Part shown: one piece after another, positions 10,144 to 18,989 of the stretch
How positions within the stretch are numbered: the stretch's first letter is position 1
How the letters are laid out: each line of letters starts with the position of its first letter
NCBI GenBank assembly: GCA_049999765.1
Contig: JBNGIQ010009257.1
Location: 1-34,769, forward strand
DNA length: 34,769 nt
Origin: Phaeoceros laevis
Taxonomy: Eukaryota; Anthocerotophyta; Anthocerotopsida; Notothyladales
Direction of reading: 5' to 3'
Translations under genes and position numbers: made by a program
The notes under the pieces: model-generated
Told to the model about the DNA's origin: nothing
The model's database searches: none
What the model saw: only the letters and a program-made list of their open reading frames with translations

Positions 10144-11437
10144 GCAATGGCGGTGGTTTGGTCTGTGCTACATTTCAGACCATACCTTTATGATCGAAGG
10201 TTCACCATTTATACGGATCATCAGCCTCTTCACTGGCTAATGGCTGACGATAAGCTCAGCGGGAAATTGGCGAGGTGGGCCTTGTTATTGCAGGAGTATG
10301 ACATGGAGATTATTCATAGACCGGGGGTAACACATCAGAATGCTGATGCATTATCTCGCAGTCTTTCTCCTTCCATTGCTGATTCTAGTGATGCACGCCA
10401 GGACATGGACCCTGCAGATTTGCGAGCCAGTTTTGGGGTTGCTGCATTTTTGTCTATGTTAGTAAACACAGCCCTAGTACAGCCTGCAGCTGAGCATGTT
10501 CGTGACATTTGGGAGGATCACACGTGTATGTCTTATCTCCAAACTCAGCAACTTCTCGCAGGCATCAGCAACATGGAGAAGGATCAAGTGTTGCATCGGG
10601 CAAAAAGGTTTGCTTGGCGGCAGGATCATTTAGTCAGGTTGCTGGCTGCTGCAGAGCGTGTTGTGCCTCCACCTCATGAACGCATAGCATTAGTGCAGCG
10701 AGTGCATGATGACATGGGCCACTTTGGTATCAAAAGGACCTACAGTCTGCTGCTCCCACACTTCTTCTGGACAGGCATGTATTTGCAGGTCAAAGAGGTG
10801 GTAGCTAGGTGTGAATCATGTGACCGGGTCCGAGCTCATTTCACAGCCAAACAACCTGTCTTGCATCCACTGCCCATTCAAGGTTTATTCTATCGCTGGA
10901 GCTGCGATTTGGCTGGAGAACTCCCTAAACTGCCCGAGGCAATGTCTACATTATGGTCATGATAGAGCATTTTAGCAAGTGGGTGGAATTAGTGGCTCTG
11001 GAGCCCTAACAAACAAGCAGCCACCACTACGCAAGCATTCTTACAATGTGTTCTCAGCAGATTTGGTGCATGCGCAGAGTGCTTGACTGATCAGGGATCG
11101 GAGTTCCGGGGGGCATTCCAAGATTTGCTGGATTGGGCACTTGTCGACCATCGGCGCACCTCAAGAGAGCATCCTCAAGCCGACGGGCTAGCTGAACGCA
11201 TGGTGCAGACCACTAAGCGAGGTTTGAGAAAAATCTGTCTTACGCAGCATCCCAAGGACTGGGATTTGATGCTGCCCTACATAGCCATGGGCTATCGGTT
11301 CAGTAAGCAGGCTGCTTTGAGTGATATTTCCCCTTACCTTCTCTTGTTCGGTCGGCATCCTATTCCTCCTTTAGCCATTGCTACCACCATGGACAAAGTG
11401 GTTGATCTAGATGATCCCAATGTGTGGGCTCGTGTCA

Positions 11438-11543
11438 TGTCTGACCGGGCTGCACTTTTTTGGCGCCTCATGCCTATGGCCATGGGAAACTGTCTGACCG
11501 GGCTGCACTTTTTTGGCGCCTCATGCCTATGGCCATGGGAAAC
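11438..11543 (+). repeat. Perfect 53-base tandem duplication in integrase
   Basis: Bases 11438-11490 are repeated exactly at 11491-11543. Because 53 is not a multiple of three, the duplication shifts the integrase frame (ALFWRLMPMAMGN occurs in two frames). The identity of the two units suggests a recent event or an assembly error. Confidence 0.95.
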
Positions 11544-11854
11544 TTACAGGTAGCACAGCACCGAGATACCTTAAGGTATGCATATACCCGAGGTGGGAGT
11601 TATTTGCCTAAAGCTTGGAAGTATGAGGTTGGGGATTTTGTGTACTTGCAGCACCAAACTGCCAACACCTTGGACACAGCTGCCAGTCGCATTATTCTCA
11701 AGGTAAAGAAGTTGTTGCCTTCCGGTGTTTTGCTGCTGTCTGGCCATGATGGTAGGGATGGAAAGACCACCAGAAAAATTGTGCTCCATGCCACTTGCCT
11801 AACCTCGATCCGGAGGTTATTACAGCCGATTGGAGGCCTCCACCTGATTTTCCT

Positions 11855-12009
11855 TGCAAGGTATGTCGCCGCATTGATGATGTTGATCAGCTGATCAGCT
11901 CTTGCTTTGCGATGCATGTAATTCCGGGTTTCATCTTTTTTGTTTGGTCCCACCACTTACGCTAGTGCCTGAGGGCACTTGGAAGTGTCCCGTTTGTGCC
12001 AAGGCTTAG
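11855..12009 (+). pseudogene. PHD finger at the C-terminus of the element A integrase
   Basis: CKVC begins at 11855. After 11 residues, allowing for an 8-base duplication (GATCAGCT twice, 11885-11900), come [26 protein letters not shown] and a TAG stop. All eight zinc ligands are present in the same order and spacing as in element B. Coding-type differences between A and B (I/S, V/A, S/A, L/M) with the ligands kept argue that the finger was under selection before the copies decayed. Confidence 0.85.
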
Positions 12010-12031
12010 CAGACTCAGCATTGTGTTCAAT

Positions 12032-12384
12032 GCTGGGGGGGAGTAGTGATCACTTTTTCAGTTTTTGCATTTACTTCACAGCTGCTACTTGTTTCTCAGC
12101 TCCAGGACTACACCAAGTGCTGCTGCTCTACAATATGGAGGCGCTCACAACCAGGCAGGTGCGCAGCGTGGGCCAGCTTCACAGTCCCACGTTGTGCAGT
12201 AGGACTTGTGCGCAGCTTCAGCAGCTCGTGTAGCAGAGGCCGTGGTCTTCAGCTGCTGGTGGAGCCGCAGCCGTGACCTTACCGGGCTGTCATTGAGAGG
12301 GACGACTCATGCGGACCGGAATGGCACAACACTAAGTGCGGTAGGAACGGGGCAAGCGGGGCTGCGACCTGCTGGGCATGGTGG
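12032..12384 (+). mobile_element. Polypurine tract and LTR start of element A
   Basis: GCTGGGGGGGAG at 12032-12043 follows the stop of pol and is followed by TAG and a TG at 12047 (TGATCACTTTTTCAG), the probable LTR start. The LTR sequence differs from that of element B beyond general composition. Its far end is not visible; GC-rich DNA runs into PPR-like sequence near 12385. No second LTR of A lies in the window. Confidence 0.5.
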
Positions 12385-12720
12385 CCTGCGAGGTTGCTGC
12401 TGCAAGCTTGTACAAGAGCGTACTTTGTGCAATCTGGCAGGCGGTTGCACGCTGATGTGTTGGAGAGTGGCACTCAGCCTCACTCTTTTGTCTGCACCTG
12501 CCTGGTGGACATGTATACAATTTGTGGTGAGATGCAGGCTGTGAGATGCGGGTTAGCTAGCTTGGTTTGCAAGGGCCCATCTTGGGGACTTGCAGCAGAC
12601 ACTGGAACCGTCTGTCCACAAGGAATGTAGTGACGTGGACTTCCATGATTGTTGGGAATGCTGAGCACGGGCTTGGTTCTCAGGCGCTTGCATCGTATGC
12701 AAGTATGGAGCAGAGCTGCT
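12385..12720 (+). pseudogene. PPR remnant 1
   Basis: The frames read LLQACTRAYFVQSGRRLHAD, then CTCLVDMYTICGEMQA. After a shift at about 12610 comes NVVTWTSMIVGNAEHGLGSQ ending ALASYASMEQSC. This is the L/S-type repeat succession of plant PLS-class PPR proteins, which bind organellar RNA one base per repeat. Frameshifts separate the pieces. It is more diverged than the modules at 12885-13720 and is probably a separate copy. Confidence 0.75.
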
Positions 12721-12884
12721 AGGCTTGGCGACAGGTTTTTTCCAGATCGCTGCATCACTGGATCACAGGGGCGGGCGATAGGCCCTAGCGGGGCTGCGCG
12801 GGCTACGGGTCGCGGCTGGCCAGTAGTGAGGGATGATCAGGGCGCCCGTAGCACCCTCCTGAACGGGCCTTGTTACTTTTGCTT

Positions 12885-13735
12885 CTGAAGGCCTGTGCAA
12901 GCACTGGTGCCATACAGAAGGGCAGGGATCTACACTCACAGATTGTCAAAAGAGGTCTGCTGGATGATGTAGTGGTGGGCACCTGCCTGGTGGACATGTA
13001 TGCAAAATGTGGTGAGCTGCAAGATGCGCATCAGGTTTTTGATAGCATATGGACACAAAAGATGCGGTGACATGGACAGCGCTGATCGCCGGGTATGCAC
13101 AGCAAGGACTCAGCCAAGAGGCGGTTGTTGTGTATGGACAGATGGAGGAGGTGGGCCTCAATTTTGCACTGATACCTTGCAGAAGGGCAGGCAGCTTCAC
13201 TCACAGATTGTCAAAAGAGGACTGCTGGATAACTTGTGCTGGGCATCTGACTAGTGGACATGTGTACAACATGTGGTGAACTGAAAGATGTGTGCCAGGT
13301 TTTTAACATCATAACCACAAACGATGTGATGACATGGACAGCGCTGATCCACTGGGTTTGCACCGCAAGGACTCGACCAAGAGGCGCTCGTTGTGTATGG
13401 ACAAATGGAGGAGGCGGGCCTCATTTTGACTAACCATGTCTCTTTTATTTGCCTTCTGAAGGCGTGTGCAAGCACTGGTGCCCTGCAAGGGCAGGGAGCT
13501 GCACTCAAAGATTGTCAAGAAAGGTCTGCTGGACGTAGTGGTGGGCACCTGCCTGGTGGACATGTATGCAAAATGTGGTGANNNNNNNNNNGGGCACCTG
13601 CCTGGTGGACATGTATGCAAAATGTGGTGAGCTGGAAGATGCGCGCCCGGTTTTTGACAGCATGGACACAAAGAATGTGTCCATGCTGTGGTGACATGGA
13701 CAGCCCTGATTGCTGGATGCAGGTAGGTGGACCGA
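12885..13735 (+). pseudogene. PPR remnant 2: three to four repeated PLS modules
   Basis: A module of about 290 bases is repeated with decay: LLKACASTGAIQKGRDLHSQ, IVKRGLLDDVV, GTCLVDMYAKCGEL, then DAVTWTALIAGYAQQGLSQE. It starts near 12885, 13170 (only GRQLHSQIVKRGLLD kept in frame) and 13455. A further copy begins after the 10-N gap at 13592 (GTCLVDMYAKCGELEDAR, VFDSMDTKNV). Frame changes occur in every module. The sequence is a non-functional PPR array, perhaps once joined to the DYW remnants downstream. Confidence 0.8.
13582..13591. other. 10-N assembly gap with identical flanks
   Basis: The 39 bases before the gap (13543-13581) are identical to the 39 after it (13592-13630). This is what two overlapping contig ends look like when they were joined instead of merged. 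The extra half-module here may therefore not exist. Confidence 0.9.
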
Positions 13736-13749
13736 TGTAGACAGAAACC

Positions 13750-14045
13750 TGCAGTGGCGAGCTTTGAGGTGAATAAGGAGGTACACAGATTTGTGCTGGG
13801 AGAAACGAGAAGCGATATTTTGCGCTGAAGGTAGAGAGCACAAATGCACGTGTCAAGCAGGAAGGAGGCCACGTACCCCACACAAAGTTGGTGTTGAAGC
13901 CACTGAGTCAGAAGGAAGAGGAAGATGTGCTTTGTGGGCATGTTGAGAAACTAGCGAATCTACGCATGTGCAGCGACTATCACAGCCCCACGGAAATCAT
14001 GTCAAGGCTTGAACAGAGGGACATTTTGCCAGTGCTCAAATGCAG
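13750..14045 (+). pseudogene. DYW-domain remnant 1 (internally deleted)
   Basis: SFEVNKEVHRFVLGE, then GGHVPHTKLVLKPLSQKEEE, LCGHVEKLA, and directly LRMCSDYHSP, IMSRLEQRDI. This is the E+/DYW cytidine-deaminase-like tail of PPR editing factors. The zinc and active-site HxE box is present only in altered form (HVE), and the segment between it and the Cys-x-Asp-Cys-His-like part is lost. It is followed at once by a second tail, so two PPR genes ended or were joined here. Confidence 0.7.
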
Positions 14046-14515
14046 GAGGAGGCCAAGGAGATTCAGGCAATGAGGCTGATGTGTCAAGCATGGAAGCCGC
14101 CAGGACGCAATCGGTGGAGAGATACTAGCGGAATCGTGCATGTGTTTGTAGCTGGGGATAAACGGCCTCCCGAAAGCCAAAGCATATACGCAAAGCTACC
14201 TAGGACACCTTTTGGTGGAAATGAGGAAAGCTGGATACGTGCCCCACCTTGAGTCAGTGCTGCGAGACATTCCTGATGAGGACAAGGAGGATGCTTTGTA
14301 CGGACACAGTGAGAGGCTTGCCATCGCCTATGCCCTCACTAAAACAACCGAGGCGACAACCATCCGAGTGGTGAAGAATTTGCGGGTCTATGAGGATTGT
14401 CACAGGGTCACGGCAATCATTTCAAAGATACAGCGGCAAACTATAGTTTGCAGAGACGCAAGCCACTTTCATGTGTTAAAGGATGGCAAAGTGTTCATGC
14501 AGGGACAATTGGTGA
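14046..14515 (+). pseudogene. E+/DYW-domain remnant 2 (nearly complete)
   Basis: E+ region IQAMRLM, WKPPGRNRW, IVHVFVAGDKR, SIYAKL; a frameshift near 14195; then EMRKAGYVPHLESVL, LYGHSERLAIAYAL, TTIRVVKNLRVYEDCHRV, ISKIQRQTIVCRDASHFHV. The deaminase motif HSE and the C-terminal DCH are kept. The Cys before DCH is changed (YEDCH). At 14488-14492 one extra base shifts the frame; past it the DNA encodes CSCRDNW and a TGA at 14513-14515, the expected DYW-type end. DYW domains carry out C-to-U (and in ferns also U-to-C) editing of organellar RNA. Confidence 0.85.
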
Positions 14516-14649
14516 CCAGCCTGGTTCACCTGTGCAATGTGGGAATGGGCCTTGCCAAAATGCAAGGCCCGGAAAGTGTTGCTACGGCCCGAGGACATTG
14601 TTCTGAATGTGTACGATGAATGTTGTAGTAGTAAGATGTGAGTTCAGTC

Positions 14650-15105
14650 GGAGTATTTCCCGTGGACATTCGAAATGTGGCAGTTTGGAGGTTGCTCGCA
14701 CAATATTTCAGTCTGGTCACAAGAGCTGCGGTGACATGGAACGCCATGATAACTGGGTATGTTCACCGGTCAAGTCTTCAGTATGATTTGCTATGAACTC
14801 AGCTTTCAATATGCTCAATTGTCCAAGTAGGTAGTATTGTTCGCTTTCATGATGTATGGATACTAACAACAGAAACTTTGCCAATATTTCTGTCATATCT
14901 TTATCAAACGTCTATCATTATCAAACGTCTAACATTATCAAACGTCTATCATTATCAAACATCTATCATTATCAAACGTCTATCATTATCAAACGTCTAT
15001 CTTTATCAAACGTCTATCTTTATCAAAGCCTTGCTGGTGCTTATGATGCTTATGCAAGCCTTCAGCAGAGATGAGGTGATGCCATCCCATACATGTCATA
15101 TTTTG
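14650..15105 (+). pseudogene. PPR remnant 3, split by a minisatellite
   Basis: The left part (about 14660-14770) reads SKCGSLEVARTIF and, after a shift, VTWNAMITGYVHR. The right part (about 15027-15105) reads SLAGAYDAYASLQQ and, after a shift, EVMPSHTC, which would follow directly in a normal PPR module. The 260 bases between start with a donor-like GTATGT at about 14757 and contain the 17-base array, so an intron or an insertion separates the halves. Confidence 0.55.
14901..15027 (+). repeat. 17-base minisatellite, about 7.5 copies
   Basis: The unit TTATCAAACGTCTATCA repeats head to tail from 14901 with few changes (one AACA, one ACAT, two ending in T) and stops at a partial unit TTATCAAA. 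It is long enough to vary in length between individuals. Confidence 0.97.
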
Positions 15106-15129
15106 TCATGGGACCCCTCACGCTGGACG

Positions 15130-15430
15130 AGACCTGAATCCTGCCTGTGGCCTCGGCTAGCAAGGCCTGAAAGCTGGGAGACGAAAGACTGGATTGTTGC
15201 AAGAACTGCATGCTAAGAAACCTGAACGTTTGAAGATCACCAATTCTCAAGGAAAACCTGACCGCTGGAAGACGCCAGCATACTGCCTATGGCCTCGGCC
15301 GGGAAGACCCCAATGCTCGCAGACATGAACGCTCGCATAAACCTCAATGCACAATTGCATGTGGCCTCGACCGGTAAGAAATCACTGCTGGCAGACCTGA
15401 ACGCTCGAAAAAACCTGCATGCGTAACAAG
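15130..15430 (+). repeat. Degenerate repeats around a GTGGCCTCG word
   Basis: The stretch repeats, with much decay and irregular spacing, a block with TG(T/C)GGCCTCG(G/A)C near 15147, 15289 and 15361, followed by AAG-rich words and ACCTGAACGCTCG-like words. No coding sense was found. The low-complexity origin is unclear. Confidence 0.35.
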
Positions 15431-15614
15431 TGACACTGCGGCCAAGTATAGTCTAGCACATAGACACACTTCCTACGACACAGCCGTTTTCAAGACATTT
15501 CCAACACGCATATACAAAAATATTTTATATTGGAAATATGGTATTTACTCATGGTATTTACTTAGTTGTTCACTCTCTTACACCCTTGAAATTTTTTATA
15601 TTCTTAATGAAGTA

Positions 15615-15775
15615 GCAAGCCAACTACAGCGAACTAAAATGCTCACTTTAGAGCATTTTAGTGGGCTCCCTAGTTCACCCTGGGACCCGTGCAACGTGGG
15701 TGATCGGCGGCCCCTCATTAAGAAAATAAATCCTACTGTACCCGTCCGCTTGCGGATGCCCTTATCCGGGGCAGG
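15615..15775 (+). repeat. Structured repeat R, copy 1
   Basis: This matches 33399-33585 in pieces: GCAAGCCAA..CTACAGC, ACTTTAG, then CTCCCTAGTTCACCCTG, CCGTGCAA.GTGGGT and TGTACCCG.C to GGGCA. The last part can fold as a hairpin at 15744-15757 (GTCCGC TT GCGGAT), followed by a TGCCC...GGGCA stem. Size and structure suggest a SINE or other small RNA-derived repeat; no polymerase III boxes were identified. Confidence 0.6.
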
Positions 15776-15831
15776 GGGGGACCCTCTATGGGGCCGATAA
15801 CCTCCTCAAATAAACACACACGCACACATAC

Positions 15832-15853
15832 ACTTGGTGCTGCTGCACCAAGT
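15832..15853. repeat. 9-bp perfect inverted repeat
   Basis: ACTTGGTGC and GCACCAAGT are separated by TGCT. It lies at the broken downstream end of the LINE L-M endonuclease region. Possible hairpin; function unknown. Confidence 0.7.
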
Positions 15854-15889
15854 TTAGTTTAGGTTTTAGGCTCAAATTGCTTGTAGCTC

Positions 15890-16300
15890 GACCTGTTTTA
15901 GCACGACGGCTAATAGCATGACAGGGGGCATAGATATTACAGATCCCTACCTCACCAGAGTCAAGTTTAAGCTTAATCCACATGAAGTTCTTCCTACTAT
16001 CATGACCTACCGATAAGACTCTGTCAGCAAGCTCCAGCTTAACTGCTATTGCTATCCGTCCCCTAGATTCATCTGCCTCTAGCCACCAAGTCTTACCTTG
16101 AGGTAAGAAAATTCGTTTAATTTCGTCAATTTTCTATTGATTCAGCTTATGTTCTTGAATGAGGACTATGTCCCAATGGCACTGAGTAGTTAGAAAGTGG
16201 TTAATCTATCTAACCTTACTATCTAACATTTTGTGATCTTCTAATCCCCTCACATTCCAAGAAACAAGTTGGAGCTGGCAATCCTGGTTCGTTTTTTTGT
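15890..16300 (-). pseudogene. LINE L-M, ORF2 fragment: AP-type endonuclease
   Basis: On the minus strand from about 16277: LVSWNVRGLEDHKML, then after a stop (TAG near 16203) CHWDIVLIQEHKL, IFLPQGKTWWLEA, ESRGRIAIAVKL and VGICNIYAPC. WNVRGL and IQEHK are the first two motifs of the endonuclease that nicks target DNA in L1-like LINEs. The frame ends just after NIYAP, and no reverse transcriptase follows, so the 3' part of the element is missing. Confidence 0.8.
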
Positions 16301-16416
16301 AAACGACTGACATCAGGTATGGTGGGCAAGTTTCCTATTCCTTGCGGACTTACTCTTGCTTTCTTTGTCGGTTCTGATGATGCTTTGTTCTTCGGTATTG
16401 CATATCCCGCCCCCCC

Positions 16417-16816
16417 NNNNNNNNNNNNNNNNNNNNNNNNNNNNNNNNNNNNNNNNNNNNNNNNNNNNNNNNNNNNNNNNNNNNNNNNNNNNNNNNNNNN
16501 NNNNNNNNNNNNNNNNNNNNNNNNNNNNNNNNNNNNNNNNNNNNNNNNNNNNNNNNNNNNNNNNNNNNNNNNNNNNNNNNNNNNNNNNNNNNNNNNNNNN
16601 NNNNNNNNNNNNNNNNNNNNNNNNNNNNNNNNNNNNNNNNNNNNNNNNNNNNNNNNNNNNNNNNNNNNNNNNNNNNNNNNNNNNNNNNNNNNNNNNNNNN
16701 NNNNNNNNNNNNNNNNNNNNNNNNNNNNNNNNNNNNNNNNNNNNNNNNNNNNNNNNNNNNNNNNNNNNNNNNNNNNNNNNNNNNNNNNNNNNNNNNNNNN
16801 NNNNNNNNNNNNNNNN
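16417..16816. other. 400-N assembly gap
   Basis: Exactly 400 unknown bases, probably a placeholder length. The gap is preceded by a run of seven C and followed by DNA-transposon-like sequence. Confidence 1.
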
Positions 16817-16937
16817 GTTGGCCTACAACGCTTTTACAACGGTGAGCCCCGGACGCGCCACCCGTTGTAAGACTGTAAAAGAGGCCTTAACCATTGTAGG
16901 AACGCTGTATTTGGCCGTTGTAGAATACCCCTGTTTT
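16817..16937. mobile_element. End of a DNA-transposon-like insertion in LINE L-M
   Basis: The words CTACAACG, TTACAACGG, CCGTTGTAA and CCGTTGTAG occur in both orientations within 120 bases, the subterminal-repeat style of plant CACTA-like elements. The outer edge is near 16935 (GTTGTAGAATACCCC on plus). LINE ORF1 coding is clear on both sides of the insertion and gap. Family and full length cannot be told because the other end lies in the N run. Confidence 0.4.
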
Positions 16938-18470
16938 TAGTTGTGGAATTAAAGGCATGTTGTGAACTTTTTCTCTTTCCTGTACATAAACTAGCGTTCT
17001 TGGCGTAATTAGGTCTTTAACAGATATTTCCATTGCTACGTCTTCAAAGATCTGCTCCAAGTGATTTTCTTGCGGCCTGGTCTTTTTGACATTAGTAGGG
17101 GTCTTGATATCCGCTTCTACCTGACCCACTACAATCAGTGGTCCAGCATTCCTGCCTACCTGCTGCTTAGGGGACCTGAGGTCCCTCGAACATTTGGCCG
17201 CTCCTTGATTTCGGTCCCAATCCATTTCAAATGCCTTAAGTTGCAGCTCCTTGCCATACGCTTCTTCCATGTTCTCTTCCAAGTTCTTTCCTTTTTCCGG
17301 AGTTCTGTCCACCTCCACCACATGCACTTTTGATGTGGAAGTGTCCAGACCTAGTTTTGTTGCATTTCTGTTTGCTAACAGTTTCTCTTCCTGTGATTCC
17401 ATTCCAAACGAGGAAGCAGCTGCCTGGCTCTCACTGCACTTATTATTCCCGGCAAGAATATCTTCTCCTGTAGCCTTATCCACTGGAGGTTTACTGTTGG
17501 TTTCTGCAGCTTTCCTAAAGACGATGTCGCTCCCAAGTTTTTTCGGGCTGCCTTTATTCCTGTGCACAATACGCCATTCTTCCCTAGGCTTTTTCGTTTC
17601 ACCCTTGAGACTGTCTTCTAGTTTGCCTTTCAGTTTTTCTGGATACCTCTCTTGCAGGCTGTCTAGTTTGCTCTTCACAAATAGCTGACCAGGAACCGTG
17701 ATGTGGATGGGTTCACCCCATTCTATCTGTTCTGCTAGGGCTCTTGCTAAGGCACATGTACTCAAAGGTACATTCCCTTTGTCTCTATTCCCATCCCTTA
17801 TTATATCCTTCAGTTTTTTCTTACTTACCCACTGCTCTTGCCGGCTCTGCTGCTCATCAAAATCACCTTCTTCTTGTAAGACACCAACAAAATATATATA
17901 CTGAGTATCTCTTTGAATGTTGTGCGAGACCACACTCTTTAGCATCAGGTTTAACATCTGTGCCTTGTCTTCTTCTTGCAATTCCTGGAAATCGTTACTC
18001 ATCATATTCCACATCTTGTCTTCAGCCCTGTCCCAGGCTTGTTCTAAATTTGCAGTTTTACTACCACCGTTCGAAACAGTCCACATCGGAAAAGCTAAGC
18101 GTTGGGAGCTCGACGATAACCAAACCTCCTCATCACCATTGTGCTTACGCCACAATATAATTCCAGCCTTAATGACTGTAAACTCTGCCTGGTTCTGTTC
18201 TCTGAACAGCCCTCTGCCTATTTTGCAATTCGTCTCGTTCATTGCCTCTAATAGAGTAGGCTGTGTTCGTCTCTTGCCGCCAAAACCCGGCAAGATTGCT
18301 TCTTCTTGATTAATCCCTCCTTGTCCTAACAGTTTCAGTTTCCACGGTTTTTGGGTTGGGCAGGTTTTCTGCAAGTGATCATTGCTGCCACACATGCGGC
18401 AGCGAGTCGGCAAGTCTGGATAGTCGATGGGTTGGTACACTTCTCCGCTTTCCTCTCGAGGGTTTCCCAT
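16938..18470 (-). pseudogene. LINE L-M, ORF1 protein (CCHC zinc knuckle)
   Basis: An open frame of about 510 codons. Near its start it has YPDLPTRCRMCGSNDHLQKTC, a C-x2-C-x4-H-x4-C knuckle of the type that follows DUF4283 in plant LINE ORF1 proteins. Next comes a domain shared with LINE L-P (LPGF.G; GR.LF.E; EFTVIKAGIILWRK; IYFVGVL), then a Lys/Glu-rich tail. The DUF4283 part is missing, so the copy is truncated at about 18475. The last 17 codons before the stop come from the transposon-like insertion. Sequence between the gap and the endonuclease (16300-16416) encodes more of the ORF1 tail (IPKNKASSEPTKKA). ORF1 proteins bind the element RNA. The frame itself is intact. Confidence 0.8.
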
Positions 18471-18475
18471 TCCAC

Positions 18476-18985
18476 ATTATGCCCTCAAGCCACCACATGC
18501 CGCCGTATCAAGGCCGCTTGCCCTACATCAATGGCCGTACCCTGTATCATATCTAGAACATCGTAGCCATACCCTGGTCACAACATATAAAACCCTCGTT
18601 GCTCGTACCATGCCGTACCACATCCTGCTATGTGCTAAAACCCTTGTAGACCAAACCCCTGCGTAGGAAACCCTGTTGCCATGTGAAATGTCACTTCCTG
18701 TCATATGGCCACAACCTACATCACATCCTTGACCTGTTCCCAACTATGGCCACGAACCCCGACATGTCTCGTCATCGTTTTTACATGCCAACACATCACC
18801 GAACAAAACCCTCTCGCTCCCACACGACCATAGATTAGCTCCTCACTAACCCCCATCATTTAATTAATTAGATAATTAATTAACCAACAGCAAGTCAACC
18901 GTTATTGCAAAAGTTAAGCTCATTTTTAAACCAAACAATAAAAAAAAGCACTCCAGTATTATTAAAACGACAAGTGGCTCACCAC
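18476..18985. other. No gene recognised
   Basis: A C-rich, low-coding stretch with several AAACCC words (18586-18810), then AT-rich DNA with a TTAATTAA patch (18860-18890). No family was recognised. Confidence 0.5.
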
Positions 18986-18989
18986 AAGA

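Larger units (their letters stand above)
10148..12009 (+). pseudogene. Ty3/gypsy element A, right part: RNase H, integrase, PHD finger
   Basis: The frame begins AVVWSVLHFRPY, the RNase H words that directly follow GECLA in an intact copy, so it continues the piece that stops at 596. It then reads FTIYTDHQPLHWL, GVTHQNADALSR, the integrase zinc motif (HDDMGHFGIKRTY, ARCESCD), WSCDLAGEL, CLTDQGSEFRG, QADGLAERM and a C-terminal PHD finger ending at TAG 12007-12009. Damage: one-base deletions near 10930 and 11010, a 53-base tandem duplication at 11438-11543, a frameshift near 11760 and an 8-base duplication at 11885-11900. Catalytic residues of the integrase core appear to be kept. Downstream are the polypurine tract and an LTR start. 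Confidence 0.9.

Noticed and set aside
13309-13941. Minus-strand 210-codon ORF
   Set aside because: It is antisense to recognisable PPR modules and crosses the 10-N gap.
14901-15027. CRISPR array
   Set aside because: The 17-base units are directly adjacent with no unique spacers; it is a minisatellite in eukaryotic DNA.
15888-15935. A third LTR fragment, from the words TTTTAGCACGAC and TAGCATGACAG shared with the element B LTR
   Set aside because: The order of the words is reversed and the match is short, and the region is explained by LINE endonuclease coding.
16319-16940. Plus-strand ORFs of 183 and 194 codons
   Set aside because: They are open only because they cross the 400-N gap.
17061-18309. 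Plus-strand Ser/Phe/Cys-rich ORFs
   Set aside because: They are antisense to the LINE L-M ORF1 frame and have no motif of their own.
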